Shown here piece after piece: positions 23,896 through 34,575 of a DNA stretch of 64,000 bases. The notes under the pieces were generated by a model. That model ran no database searches, was not told the DNA's origin, and saw nothing but the letters and a program-made list of their open reading frames with translations. The position numbers and the translations under genes were made by a program. This DNA comes from Isoetes taiwanensis. Lineage: Eukaryota; Streptophyta; Lycopodiopsida; Isoetales; Isoetaceae. The stretch covers positions 33,804-97,803 of the forward strand of contig JAJEKV010000750.1 in assembly GCA_021234155.1 (NCBI GenBank), in the 5' to 3' direction. Every line of letters begins with the position of its first letter. Positions within the stretch are counted from its first letter, which is position 1.

Positions 23896-23911
23896 ATAAA
23901 ATAAGAATGCA
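23896..23911. repeat. LINE target-site duplication, left copy
   Basis: ATAAAATAAGAATGCA, identical to 28018-28033. Confidence 0.9.
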
Positions 23912-24424
23912 TTTATCACCTGGAATCTCCAGGGAATCAATAATCCTATCAAAAGGGAACGGTTAAAAGTTTGCCTTTCCTCCCTCAACCCTGATATTCT
24001 TTTCATCCAAGAGCACAAAATTCATGATCCTAACCATAAGTTAATTATCTCAAGGGCTCTTCCCCCTAATTTTGAGAATTGGTCAATTACGGCTAATGAT
24101 TCTTCTGCAGGTATTGCAATTGCTTGGAATCAGAAAATTGATCTTCAAGTTGATCATATGATTCACGATAATAACGGTAGGTGGCAGATCCTAGTTGGTA
24201 AAATAGGAATGGGTAAGATTGCCTTGGTTAATGTCTACTCTCTTCATAACCCCTCTGATAGGATTGCTATTTGGAATAAAATTAATTCTTGCTTAGCTAA
24301 TTTAGAGATAGATGATCTGTTGTTAGGTGGGGATTTCAATATGGTGACCCGGCGGTTGCATGAAAAAGAAATTTTAAACCCCTTTTACCCCAAGAAAGGT
24401 GTGCTTGGGCCAACCTCGCTCTAA
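23912..24424 (+). pseudogene. LINE ORF2, endonuclease domain
   Basis: Continuous open frame from the element edge to 24424. It has the EEP/APE-type endonuclease pattern: TWNLQGINNP, IQEHK (catalytic Glu), NVYSLHNPSDR and LLGGDFNMV (GDFN metal/catalytic box). This enzyme nicks target DNA to prime reverse transcription. The usual C-terminal SDH motif is lost after the frameshift at about 24421. Confidence 0.85.
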
Positions 24425-24639
24425 TCATAACCTTAAGTCGGCCACTATTAAACCCAACTCGTTCAAATTTGGTGCGACCATAGAGCTAACCCTATCTGTT
24501 GCTTGCATGACGATTCTACCTAAGTGAAGACTTTGGACTAAGAGTAGTAGAGTTGATAATCTCACCGGCTTTACCCTTTCGACCATTACCCTCACTGATT
24601 AGTATCGAGTGGTATAGGCATTTAAAAATCTTTCTTTAA

Positions 24640-26680
24640 GATGAATGTTTTCTTTCATGATGATTTTATAGCCAACCTTAAGAATATTTATAATTATCAT
24701 CCTAGGCCCGAGGGTGATTTTGGTCGGATGTGGTGGTGGATTAACCTAGCCAAATACATTAAATCTTCGGCTTAAAGTTTGGGGTAAAGAGATCCATTAT
24801 CAAAAGCGGTGCCTTAGGCGCCCTTAGGGATAGGCTAAGCACCACTCCAACCCGATCAACAGGGAGGAAATTAAAATTGATTGAGAAAGCCGAGCTTGAC
24901 ATTGCTAAGGGATGGAAGTTAAAGGCAAAGATTAAGGAGCTAAAGGAGGATGAGAGATGTAATTCTAAGTATTTCTTCATCAAGACTAAAACTAGAATAA
25001 AGAAAAATCGATTCATGATATCAAAGTTGGTGAATCGATCATTTTACGGAGATAAGGATCTGAGGTGGCTGTTGTTAATCATTTTACCAACATTATGGGT
25101 ACTAACACTGACTGTACAGAGGCTGAGATGGATAGATTCATCAATCTCGAGAGCAAAGTTAGCCAGGATCAGAATGATTTGATCTCATCACCTTTCACGG
25201 AATGCGAGCTCAAGCAAGTGATTATGGGCATGGAGAATGGCAAAACGCCTGGGCCTGATGGCCTTCCTGCTGAGTTCTTTAAAAAGGCTTGGCCAATCCT
25301 TCATGAAGGCGTCACTAAGCTCGCCAATGAATTTAGAGTTACCAAGCGCCTGGATGCTCGGATCAACACAAGTCTCATCACGCTTATTCCTATTTTGGAT
25401 TCTCCCATCTCCTTTCTTTGATTTCGGACCAATTTCTCTAACAAATGTTATTTACAAGATTATTGCAGGTGCCATAGCTGCCGGGCTTAAAAAGGTTTTG
25501 GACTCGGTCATTAGCAATACACAATCGCCTATCTCAAAGACGGTGTTCATCTTGGATAGCGTGGTGGCTCGCCATTCTTGGTGCGGATGGGCCAAAGATT
25601 CCAAGCAAGATATAGCTCTCCTCAAGCTAGATATAACAAAGGCTTTTGATACTGTCAGTTGGAAATTTCTCCATAAAAGTTGCAGTGCATTGGGATTTAG
25701 TGAGGAAAGTATTGGTTTATTCAAAGCAATTCTTAACAATTCTAGATCTGCAGTTCTTATCAATGGTGAAAGCCCTTTCTTTGCAATTGAGAGGGGTTAG
25801 CGGGGGATGTCCTCTTGCTCCCTTTCTCTTCTTAATCGTTATGGAGGCCTTACATGGCGATCGGAGACGGGGGCCAAGACAAATAACTCTATCGAGGCCT
25901 TCACCTCCCAGATAATCCCGGTGGATCGATTCTCAATGGCCATTTTGCGGATGATACATTCATCTTGACCTCGACGGATAATGACTCTATCATCAATATT
26001 CAAAATATTCTTCATGACTTTGGTCAAGCTTCGGGTTGCGAATCAACCCCCTCAAAATCCGCCATCCGGGCCGGAAATCGAAAAAGGTACTCAGGCTTGA
26101 GACCTCTTTGGATGTAAGTATTTCCCCCCTTTGTACTAAATCAAAGATTTTAGGAATCCCTTTTGCTATCAGAAGTAATGCCTCTGATCTATGGCTTGAT
26201 ATTATTGAAAAATTCTATAAAAAGGTAGATTCCTTAAACTCTAAATACCTCTCTAAAAATGGCAGAGCTATACTGGCCAACTTTGTTATTTCCTCCTCTC
26301 AGGTTTATCAATCCTCGGTCATTCTTGCCCCCAAAAAGGTTACTAACAAACTTCAAAGCATTATTGGCAGGTTTATAGCGTCGGGCCAAAACAAAAGTTC
26401 GGGCATCCCTGTCTCAATGGAGGAATGTTGCAAATCCAAGAAGAATGGTGGTGCGGGTACTATAGATATTCTAAAGCGAGTCCGGCTTTTAGGCGCCAAG
26501 TATTTCTATAAAGCCTGTTATGACAAAATTAAGCACCCGATTCCAGTTACGATCGGGCATTATATAAGCAAATGCCATCCTTATGGATGGAGATCTCTCT
26601 CAAAATGGAGCTGCCTCATTCCATCTATTTCCCCTTTACCTTCCCTTTGCTATTCACTGGTCGATTAAGAAGTGGATTTA
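24640..26680 (+). pseudogene. LINE ORF2, reverse transcriptase
   Basis: Linker (FFHDDFIANLKNIYNYHPRP, about 24650), then RT motifs: GKTPGPDGLPAEFFKKAWP (25239-25295), LTNVIYKIIAGAIAAGLK (25437-25490), DITKAFDTVSW (25631-25663), GVSGGCPLAPFLFLIVMEAL (about 25794-25850), FADDTF (catalytic, about 25941-25958), then the downstream GRAILANFVISSSQVYQSS region (26261-26320). At least four frameshifts or stops. Confidence 0.88.
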
Positions 26681-27029
26681 TGCACGGTTGGAAGTTAGGA
26701 AGATGTATACATGGGAGAAGGGATTCTCAATGAACCATTCCATTTTTTTCGAAACCCTGCATTAATCCTTGACAATCCCAATTTATGCGGCACGCCACTT
26801 TCCCGATCGGGCAAAATTATGGAAGACTAAGGGATAACTTTGATTAACCATCTCTTTGATGATGATGGCATCATCTGTTCCATAACTCTAAGCTTGCCCA
26901 AGAGGACGACCAAAGCGAGATTGCTTTATGTAGCTGTCACTAAAATTGTCTTGGGGTACTTGGTCCCACTCTTCCGACTCTTGGAACTATAGAGGTAAAA
27001 CATGCTACAATTGTAAAAGATGCTTATAA

Positions 27030-27300
27030 GTTCTTGATGAGCCAACAGGAAATCACCTTACACATCAAATGGGATGTCTCTCCGGATACATCCAAGAATA
27101 ATTTGATCTTTATGTGGAATAGCCCGATAAACCCAAAGATCAAAGCCTTTATGTGGCAATTATGGCACAAAGGTCGGGCGACCAATTGCAAAAATTTCGT
27201 TTATCCATGTCTAACTTCGGATTTGTGTGAGATGTCTTCTTTGCTAAAGAGGATGAGGATCACTGTTCGGATCATGCCTTTGGTCAGAATGGGTCCTTGA
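27030..27300 (+). pseudogene. LINE ORF2, zf-RVT-like C-terminal region
   Basis: Reads WDVSPDTSKNNLIFMWNSPI followed by KIKAFMWQLWHKG (27070-27175). This is the K-x-F-x-W pattern before the zinc-binding tail of plant L1-type ORF2; the Cys residues are scrambled by a later frameshift. Confidence 0.75.
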
Positions 27301-28017
27301 ATTAGCCTCTAAATTGCTTGGGCGTAATTTGGTTGATCTCAGCCACAAGGAATTCTTTATGCCTACCAATCCGACCGATTGGAGGATTTATATCCTCCTA
27401 TGGAGGATTTGGAAAGGAAGAAATACATTCATCTTTGACTGTGAAATTATCTCACCGAAGGGATCATAAAAGCGGGTAGAATATGATATTAAGTGGATTA
27501 TGGAAATTAATGGATGATATGTTTTAAATACAGATACCATACCCCTGCTGACCAGGAGGCTTCAATGGAGGAAGACCAAGGACGATATAAACCAGGAGTG
27601 GATTAATTTCTTGAAGCTGGCTAATAAACCCGCACAACACGTAAACCTTACGCCAATGTGTTCTGCTTTGTGACCAAAATTTCAACATCGGAAGGGAGTT
27701 AATCAAGACGACTAAAGATGCCAAAGGAAGATATAATATGGCGATAAATGATTCATGTATGTGCTTATATTGCTTATTTCATACAATCTTCAAGGGGAAA
27801 GCAAGAAAGGACACCAAACGAGAATCTCAAGGCAAGACACTAAGATCTATTTCGACTCGGCTACCATCTCTCGATTTTTTTCATTTGTTTTCGGACTTTT
27901 ATCTTGTGATTATCTCTTTAAAAACTTATAAGCTTTAGGGTTAAACTTCCCTTGAAAAAAGTTTTTTGTAACTTTTATAATATACTTTAATATAAATAGC
28001 CTTCAATTAAAAAAAAA

Positions 28018-28033
28018 ATAAAATAAGAATGCA
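28018..28033. repeat. LINE target-site duplication, right copy
   Basis: ATAAAATAAGAATGCA, immediately after the LINE A-run. Confidence 0.9.
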
Positions 28034-29025
28034 GTGGAATTTCTTTGGTTCAGGATATGGGAAAGGCACACATGATGGAGAAGGGCAATTGATAAATTAT
28101 GGCTTGAAGCAGAACAAAGAAAAAAGGATGGGAAGGTAGTAAAAAATGCAGCAACTGCTCGTGAGGTCTTGAGGGCGAAAAAATCAGATGTGGGGAGGAT
28201 GCGTTGGGAGGTGACTGACGTTGATCGATCCTAAAGATTTGATGTGCTTCAGTAAAAGGGGTGCAATCAATTCATTGTGTGTCGTCAATAGGCTCAAATC
28301 ACCCAACAAAGTTATAATGCAAACCTCTTTTATGTTTTTGCAAGGCATGTATAAATTTTAATTGGCCTGCTTGTGAGAATGTTGACCATTGTGGCAGATC
28401 AGAATTGAAAAAACTAGAGCCTACTAATAAGATCGATATTGGAGATGGTGAAAATGATGTGGAGGATTTATGGGCAAATGACATCGACAATATCGATGAG
28501 ACACTGTAGATTGATGATTATTTTGGAGCATTCACAGCTCCAGACAATCATGAGGAGATCCCTTATTATATCCTCCAATGCACAGGAGTGAAACATGCAC
28601 TTCAAGCAGATACTATGGATGACTAGGGAAACTTATTTTATAGTGGTAATGAAATTATTGCAGGTAACTACTTTGAGCTGATACCTGGCTGCCATCAGAA
28701 GTTACAAGTTATTAAAAGGCAAAAAGGTTTTTGTCCATCCTGTCATGAACCTACGCAAAAACAAGGAAAATACGTGAAAAATACGCAAGAAATACGGAAG
28801 AAATACGCCAAGATCGGCAAAGAATCTGATATATGGACAGGAATCAAGAGTACAATGGCCGAAGGCAAGCAGGAACACGAGACAGATGCCTAGAAGACTC
28901 AAGACTGGTGTTGAACCGGAATGGTTCGATAAGAAGGAGGTGCCTCCTTAATATCTAGGCCAACGGTCAGGATCGCGCCACTCCAATGGATGGGATCTCG
29001 CCAAGTGTCATGCACTGCATTTAGG

Positions 29026-29043
29026 TTCTAGAATATTCTAGAA
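29026..29043. promoter_or_regulatory. Heat-shock element in the 3' LTR
   Basis: TTCTAGAATATTCTAGAA, four perfect alternating TTC/GAA units at 5-bp spacing. Confidence 0.7.
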
Positions 29044-29104
29044 CCTCCTGGAGATAGAGATCCTCCTCATATGAGAAAGGCGTGACGTAATATCTTCAAC
29101 AATT

Positions 29105-29182
29105 ATTGGTAGCGCATTTGGCAAAGGTGTGTGAATCGCAACTGGAAGGTTGCGAGTTCAAACCCTGTCTTGTGCAACTACC
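29105..29182 (+). other. tRNA-like (A box/B box) module in the LTR
   Basis: TAGCGCATTTGG (29110-29121) fits a Pol III A box, and GAGTTCAAACC (29154-29164) fits a B box/T-loop at normal tRNA spacing. It is antisense to the retrotransposon. The other LTR has a more mutated copy (about 34650-34723). Confidence 0.5.
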
Positions 29183-29258
29183 CTTTTACATCCGTGTGAC
29201 GACCATCTTTTGTACATACGAGTATAATGTTCGTATGATATGAATATATGTATGGTCG

Positions 29259-29630
29259 TCACACCATCCCCCTCCTACGACGGCGACAAGTCCTCGGAGC
29301 TGGAGCCGGAGTAAAACTTGGCTTGTTCGGGTAACGTTGGTGAAACTCCGTAATTTTATCAGGAGCATTAGTCAGATTCTCGGCAGGCTCCCAAGTTCTA
29401 TCGCTTGGCAAGTAACCTTCCCAATCGACAAAATAATACAATCGTCGACGAAGAAACTTGGAGTCCAGAATCGGTCGAACCTCGAACTCCTCATGATCAT
29501 CAATTTTTATTGGTGGTGGCGGTGGAGGAACGCGATCTGGGAAGGTATTGACTGTGTAGGGCTCTAATAGAGAAACATGAAATACTAAATGAAGTCGAAC
29601 AGCTGGAGGGAGCTCGAGCCGGAATGCCAC
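29259..29630 (-). pseudogene. Gypsy integrase C-terminus and chromodomain
   Basis: Contains RLELPPAVRLHLVFHVSLLEPY (GPY/F-type module, given here as visible pieces RLELPPAVR and HVSLLEPY), then a chromodomain: EFEVRPILDSKF, YFVDWEGYLPSDRTWEPAENL. The aromatic/WEP residues for histone-tail binding are present. Such domains direct integration to marked chromatin. The frame ends in Arg codons that overlap the polypurine tract. Confidence 0.92.
29264..29278 (-). promoter_or_regulatory. Polypurine tract
   Basis: GTAGGAGGGGGATGG on the minus strand, directly upstream of the 3' LTR; plus-strand DNA synthesis primer. Confidence 0.85.
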
Positions 29631-29647
29631 ATTGCTGATCTAAGCCG

Positions 29648-30560
29648 TCAACGTGAGGTAGGGAGGTCCCTATGAAGAAGCCAGACAAGGTCACCAACAT
29701 GAAATTTAGGAGCTTCCTGCCGATACAAATTAGCATAATGCCGATAACGTTCCTGTGCTCGGTGAAGATGATGTTGAAGATCCGATTGAAGAGCTTGGAG
29801 TTTTTCAAGTCGAGACTCGGCACTAGGATTGCCGCCGCCAGCGACGCTAAGGGACCAATGAGGATGCTGACCAGAGTTTATAAAGAACGGAGTCTGGCCA
29901 GTGGAAGCATGTACTGAGTTATTATAGGCAAACTCAACTAGTGGAAGATAATCGACCCAATCATCCTCCTGATAACTGATAAAGCACCTTAAATATTGCT
30001 CCAGAGTCTGATTAGTGCGCTCCGCCTGCCCATTACTTTCTGGATGATGACCAGATGTCAGTGAGCAGTCGATATACAATAACTCCAAAAGCCGCTTCAA
30101 AAAACCTGCGACGAACTGTGGTCGACGATCGCTGACGATAGTATCGGGCAAGCCGTGAAGTCTGACTACTTCACAAAGAAGAAGATCTGTTGTTCCCTAA
30201 CTGGTGATGGTGACATTGCAGGGAATAAAATGAGCCATCTTAGAAAAATGATCAACGACAACCATGATGGCATCATAACCTCGAGAGACTGGCAACTCCG
30301 GGATAAAGTCTATAGAAATGCTCTTCCAAGGTCCATCTGGTACCCACAGTGGTTGAAGAAGGCCATGAGGAAGATGCCTTGGAATTTTGGCTCGACAACA
30401 GATGTCACAAGATCGGAGAAAAGCTTCAACAGAGCGACGAAGCCCAGGCCACCAATACTCTCGACTAATAAGTTCAAGAGTCTTGGCTACTCCAAAGTGT
30501 CCGGCCATAGGTGAATCATGGAGAACCCGAAGCCTAGAAGCACCATCTGGCACATACAGA
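29648..30560 (-). pseudogene. Gypsy integrase
   Basis: Zinc-binding start with HDSPMAGHFGVAKT and CDICCRAK (30197-30553), core with IDFIPELPVSRGYDAIMVVVD (split pieces IDFIPELP, DAIMVVVDHFSK), VSDRRPQF and HHPESNGQAERTNQ (29648-30151). Catalytic Asp, Asp and Glu are in place. A frameshift at about 30155-30195 breaks it. Confidence 0.93.
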
Positions 30561-30579
30561 AGCCCATCATGGAACAGGG

Positions 30580-31640
30580 GTCCATCTCAAACCTCAAAAC
30601 AATCGTAGTCTGATCGCATTTGCTGAGAAGATGATGCAGAGCCAAGATGTGAGAATACATCTTGAGCCAATGGATCAGAGGGCAGAGATACTCGAATTGA
30701 CTCCAACAAGGCCGTATCATGAGGCCTCTCGAACAAAGTGAGGGCCATAAGCTGGAACCGATCAGGCCCTAGAATAACCTGTGATTGCTGGTCAAATATA
30801 GGATCACCTAGCTTGGACTCAAGGTAGGAGCATCGAGACAAGGCATCAGGCTTCCCTTGGAGGGATCTAGGACGGTACTTGATCAGAAATCAATCCGGGA
30901 TAATACTTGACTATGCCACCGGACCTAGTGACGGTTGAGTACTCGAGCAGACTGAAAATACTCTAGATTTCGATGATCTGTGTAGACTGTGACCTTATAA
31001 GGAGATCCTTCCAGGAAACGTCTCTACTCTTCGAAAGAATCCACTATCGCCAACAACTCCTTGTTATAAATGGGATAGTTGATTTCAGCAGCCTGAAACT
31101 TCCATGAGTAATAAGCGATTCGATGCAATTCATGGTCATCCCCTTCCTGTGACAGGATCCCACCAAGTGCAAAATCAGAAGCATCGCCGACAACATATGG
31201 TATAAAGGATGCTGCATGAGCAAGAACCGGCGCGTGGTGAAAGCATATTTCGGGGTAACGGGCGATTCCGCCCACGGTCCATTGAAATGGAACGTCCTTA
31301 AGTAAAAGGCTGTCAAAAGCGAGGGCAATCTACGAATAATCGAATAATAAAGCCCAGATAGAATTTGGCAAACCCAAGAAAACACTGAACATCTTGAACG
31401 GATGAAGGTGTTTGCCACTCCATAACAGTGCTGACCTTTTGGGGATTCATAGAGACTTCATGCAGAGTGATGTGATAGCCAAGGAACTCCATTATCCTGC
31501 TAGAACTGACACTTCTCAAGTTTGGCATATAAGTCATGCTCACGAAGCTTCTGAAGGACCTGTCGAACATGCCTCTCATGTTCTTCGAGAGTCTTAGAAT
31601 AAATAAGAATATCATCCAAATAGATGATAACAAAAGTGTC
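30580..31640 (-). pseudogene. Gypsy RT thumb/connection and RNase H
   Basis: Pieces: FLGYHIT and VQDVQCFLGFAKFYLGFI (about 31400-31520), then RNase H with VVGDASDFALGGILSQ (catalytic Asp), YNKELLAIVDSFEE (31024-31275), then a connection segment (30587-30841). Frameshifted between pieces. Confidence 0.9.
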
Positions 31641-32206
31641 TAAGAACTCTCGAAAAACATCATTAGTCATATGCTGGAATACTGCCGGAGCATTGGTAAG
31701 TCCAAACGGCATAACTGTGTACTCAAAATGGCCATACCGAGTACGGAAGGCTATTTTCCACTCATCACCCTCCCGGATCCGAATAAGATTGTAGGCACCC
31801 CGAAGATCAATCTTCGTAAAATAATGCGCACCTTGGAGTCGTTCCAACAACTCTGGGATCAGAGGAAGCGGATATCGATTTGGCACTGTGATTTTATTGA
31901 GGCCGCGATATCAACGACCAGACGTAGCGAATCATCCTTCTTTTTGATGAAGAAGATAGGCGCTCCAGCAGGAGACTGAGAATGTCAAATGAAGCCAATG
32001 GCTAGATTTTCTTCAATATAATCCCGCAAAACCTGCAACTCAGGGGGAGATAGACCATATATCGGACCATATGGCGGCATTGTCCCCGGAAGCAAAACAA
32101 TAGGACAATCATATGGACGATGCTCTGGGAGTTTGCTGGCCTTGACTTTGTCAAAAATATCAGAGAAGTCGCCATATTTATCTGGGGGCATTGGGCGGAA
32201 CTTCAT
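31500..32206 (-). pseudogene. Gypsy reverse transcriptase core
   Basis: YGDFSDIFDKVKASKLPEHR then YGLSPPELQVLRDYIEENL (31985-32206), then [47 protein letters not shown] and the catalytic [10 protein letters not shown] (31500-31886). Broken near 31900-31985. Confidence 0.95.
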
Positions 32207-32209
32207 CGG

Positions 32210-32870
32210 GTGCCGAAGCTAGCCGGCCGGGTGAACTGGATTGCAAACGAACTTGGATCTTGCCTTCTTCATTTATCGATTTCCTTCAAGAGAAATCTTG
32301 AGATCTGGCGAGGGCATGAAGAAGCCTCTACAAAAAGCAGAGCAAGAACATGGCTTGGGAACATGAGCGTGGGAGCAGGAACATGAAGCTGGAACATGAA
32401 CCGGATCAGAACCATAGCAGAACAGATTTGGAGCAAGAACCGAGTAGAAGCGTAAAACGTAAACTAGAGCAGGAGCGTAAACCGGAGTCGAGCCGGAGCC
32501 GACATCATCAAGAATATGGTTAGAAGGGCATGAACCGGAGCGCAGGCAAGAGTCGAATCGAGAACATGGAAACGTAAACGGGAGGCGACAAGCGCGGGTA
32601 ATCAGGGGACCCACGATGCACGCGGATCAAAGTCGATGTTGGTGTAGAGACCTAATCTGCGGCAGATGAACTGGAACTAGAGCTAGAACCAGCAGATTGA
32701 AATAATCTAGTACGTCAATCAATCTGCGGGTTATGTAGCTCGAGCCAGGGCAGACCCAAGACTATTGGCACATGAGGGCTAGCAACGAGATAAGGAAATA
32801 CTACAAGAAACTCCCTCGAACAAAAAAGAGGCATGAAGCGATGCGGATCGCACCCGGCAGGATATCTCGA
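32210..32870 (-). other. Protease-RT spacer with a low-complexity stretch
   Basis: Between protease and RT; 32335-32560 is a biased, degenerate repeat on the plus strand (GAGCxxGAACATGxxxCxGGA-like words). No domain seen. Confidence 0.6.
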
Positions 32871-32875
32871 ATCCA

Positions 32876-33199
32876 TCAATCGCCGACATAATCAAGATGC
32901 TCAACCTTGCTTCGAGGGATAGCGTGCTTATTGGCGAATGCACTATCCATAAAGCAAGCATTTGCACCATAATCAAGTTGCGCCAACACTTGCAATCCTC
33001 CAACTTCTGATTTCAATGATATAGGGATGAAGAATGCCTTGCTGACCTTATCCGATGGAATAAACATGTCAAGAAATGTGGAAGGAGTTCGAGCGTGACA
33101 AACCGGCGAGAGACTCCTACTACTCGGACCGCCCACGAAGTTTTTAGATTGATTTGGGCGCTTCAGGGCATCAATGGCAATATGGCGGCTCCTCCACAA
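32876..33199 (-). pseudogene. Gypsy aspartic protease
   Basis: Reads VLAQLDYGANACFMDSAFAN. The active-site triplet expected as D-S/T-G is D-Y-G, so the catalytic motif is damaged. Preceded by the second half of a CCHC knuckle (RHIAIDALKRP). Confidence 0.85.
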
Positions 33200-34220
33200 G
33201 TAGAGGCAAGGTTAGCCTCTCTCCGACTTCGGCGGCGAGATAAAGGTCCTCGAACTGCTCGACCAATCTGCATAGGCTCAGTTCCTGACCTGCTGGGTTC
33301 TACTGATGACACCGGGGAGGACGTAGCTACATACGCTTGTGTGATTGGAAAGACCTGACTACGTCTCTCTTTCCTACGTTCGAAGAGCCGCAAATCTAAT
33401 TCCAAACTCTGGGGATCCTCCATAGACAACAACATATCTTTGACATCCTCACGTCACCCCCTTCGGAAACAATCTCGAAGTGCAACATCATCGAGCAAAT
33501 ATCTACCGCAATTTGTGAGAATTACGATGTGTATCTTGAAGCTTCGGCGAGCCTTGCCTTAGATTGCAAAGCTTTGTGACTGCTGTACGCCGACGATCGG
33601 TGTCTCCAAAGCATGCCTCGAGCTCTGCAGTGAAAGCAGCAAAATCTTGCAACTCTGGGGCTCTTTTCTCCAATAAAGGAGCAAACCAACTTAGGGCTGG
33701 CCCTGTGAGGAGAGAACCAATCAGCCCAACTTGTTCCTAGGCCGTGAGATATCTATGAGGGTGGAGCTGGATCACAAGCCTAATCTGATTCAAAAACCAC
33801 GGAGCTTGGACCGCGTGCCATCAAACTTCTCTGGCCCGGAAAATCTTTAACATAACGCTCCTAACGCATAATCCATAATTAAACGCGGACATTTACATGC
33901 CAAATTTTTAAATTCAGGTCCCAAAATTTCGCTTTTTTGCCGGATTTTAGTGTCTACAGGCGACCGGAAAAAGAACACCCACCCCCAAAAACATTTTAAA
34001 TAAGTACATGTGTACTTTTATTATAAACAAGAAATTTATCGCGGCGGCCGAACATTTATCTTCCCCGGCTCCTTGTATTTGGCGGAGTGATCTTTAGCTT
34101 CAATCCAGAACTAGAAGCAGAAGCAACACGTTCCTTAAGCTTTTTATTGTCCAACTGCAACTGCTGGCATACTTGAACAAGCTGTTGGACCTGTTGTAAT
34201 AAAATCGAAACCTCCTCCAT
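33163..34220 (-). pseudogene. Gypsy gag with damaged zinc knuckle
   Basis: Starts at ATG 34220 with a coiled coil (EEVSILLQQVQQLVQVCQQL) that stops at about 34056. After about 200 nt of non-matching sequence the Gag core resumes: RSKLRGFLNQIRLVIQLHPH-like, LIGSLLTGPALSWFAPLLEK, AFTAELEACFGDTDR (33880-33560). A C-terminal EPMQIGR and a degraded CCHC box follow (33163-33435). Several frameshifts. Confidence 0.8.
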
Positions 34221-34285
34221 AGATATAAAATCACCAAATATGAGTAAAAATGCTTAGGATCAGAGCAGGCAAGAACCGGTAAAGG

Positions 34286-34297
34286 ATTCCGGTTCAA
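34286..34297 (-). promoter_or_regulatory. Primer-binding site, self-complementary to the LTR
   Basis: TTGAACCGGAAT on the minus strand, 2 nt after the 5' LTR. It is the exact complement of ATTCCGGTTCAA in the same LTR (34471-34460). No tRNA 3'-end complement beginning TGG (such as TGGTATCAGAGC) is present there. Confidence 0.65.
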
Positions 34298-34459
34298 ACT
34301 GTCATGAACTTATGTGAAAACGAGGAAAATATGTGGAAAATATGCGAGAAATACGCCAAGATCGGCAAAGAATCTGATATATGGACAGAAATCAAGAGTA
34401 CAATGGCTCGAAGGCAAGCAGGAACACGAGACAGATGCCTAAAAGGCTCAAGACTGGCA

Positions 34460-34471
34460 TTGAACCGGAAT
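34460..34471 (-). promoter_or_regulatory. Predicted transcript 5' end and self-primer
   Basis: ATTCCGGTTCAA; the preceding C gives a CA start. It lies 32 nt downstream of the TATA box and pairs with 34286-34297 over 12 nt. Confidence 0.55.
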
Positions 34472-34496
34472 GGTTCGACAAGAAGGAGGTGCCTCC

Positions 34497-34503
34497 TTAT
34501 ATA
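34497..34503 (-). promoter_or_regulatory. TATA box of the Gypsy 5' LTR
   Basis: TATATAA on the minus strand, mutated in the 3' LTR. Confidence 0.65.
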
Positions 34504-34575
34504 TCTAGGCCAACGGTCAGGATTGCGTCACTCCAATGGATGAGATCTCGCCAAGTGTTGCGCACTGCATTTAGG

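Larger units (their letters stand above)
23912..28017 (+). mobile_element. 5'-truncated LINE (L1-type), 4.1 kb, with TSD
   Basis: Bounded by an identical 16-bp target-site duplication and ending in an A-run (about 28008-28018). It carries endonuclease, reverse transcriptase and a zf-RVT-like tail in order. The 5' end lies inside the endonuclease: coding begins at TWNLQGI right after the duplication, so ORF1 and the first residues of ORF2 were lost in target-primed reverse transcription. Stops and frameshifts make it inactive. It landed in the transposase-like relic, between the SDGC and the HGKG-like motifs. Confidence 0.92.
22946..28740 (+). pseudogene. Transposase-like gene relic, split by a LINE
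   Basis: Plus-strand blocks before the LINE: a Cys/His-rich segment (22970-23280; RKLKERNTCCC, then H, later CNCIVCAS) and QAQHWYNEQISI (23636-23671), followed by HMKYHLVxSDGCASQSKSRR (about 23803-23860). After the LINE: MQWNFFGSGYGKGTHDGEG (28030-28086), a Cys-rich tail (CENVDHCGRSELKK, 28368-28409) and an acidic C-terminal part up to about 28735. The SDGC and HGKG-like D-G motifs look like a DDE-type integrase/transposase core, which often occurs as uncharacterised proteins in plants and animals. I cannot name the superfamily. Several frameshifts and stops plus two nested insertions make it dead. The frame may resume after the Gypsy element at about 34793-34925. Confidence 0.55.
28741..29263 (-). 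repeat. Gypsy 3' LTR
   Basis: 523 bp, alignable along its length with 34300-34788. Differences include an insert of about 17 nt near 29195 (containing TGTGACGACCA, a copy of the LTR terminus) and a damaged TATA region (TTAATAT near 28950). It starts with a run of AAATACG-like short repeats (plus strand). Confidence 0.95.

Noticed and set aside
32273-32614. 113-codon minus frame rich in Cys and Ser in the Gypsy spacer
   Set aside because: It is the shadow of a degenerate GGAACATGA-like repeat; spacing of Cys is repeat-driven, not domain-like.
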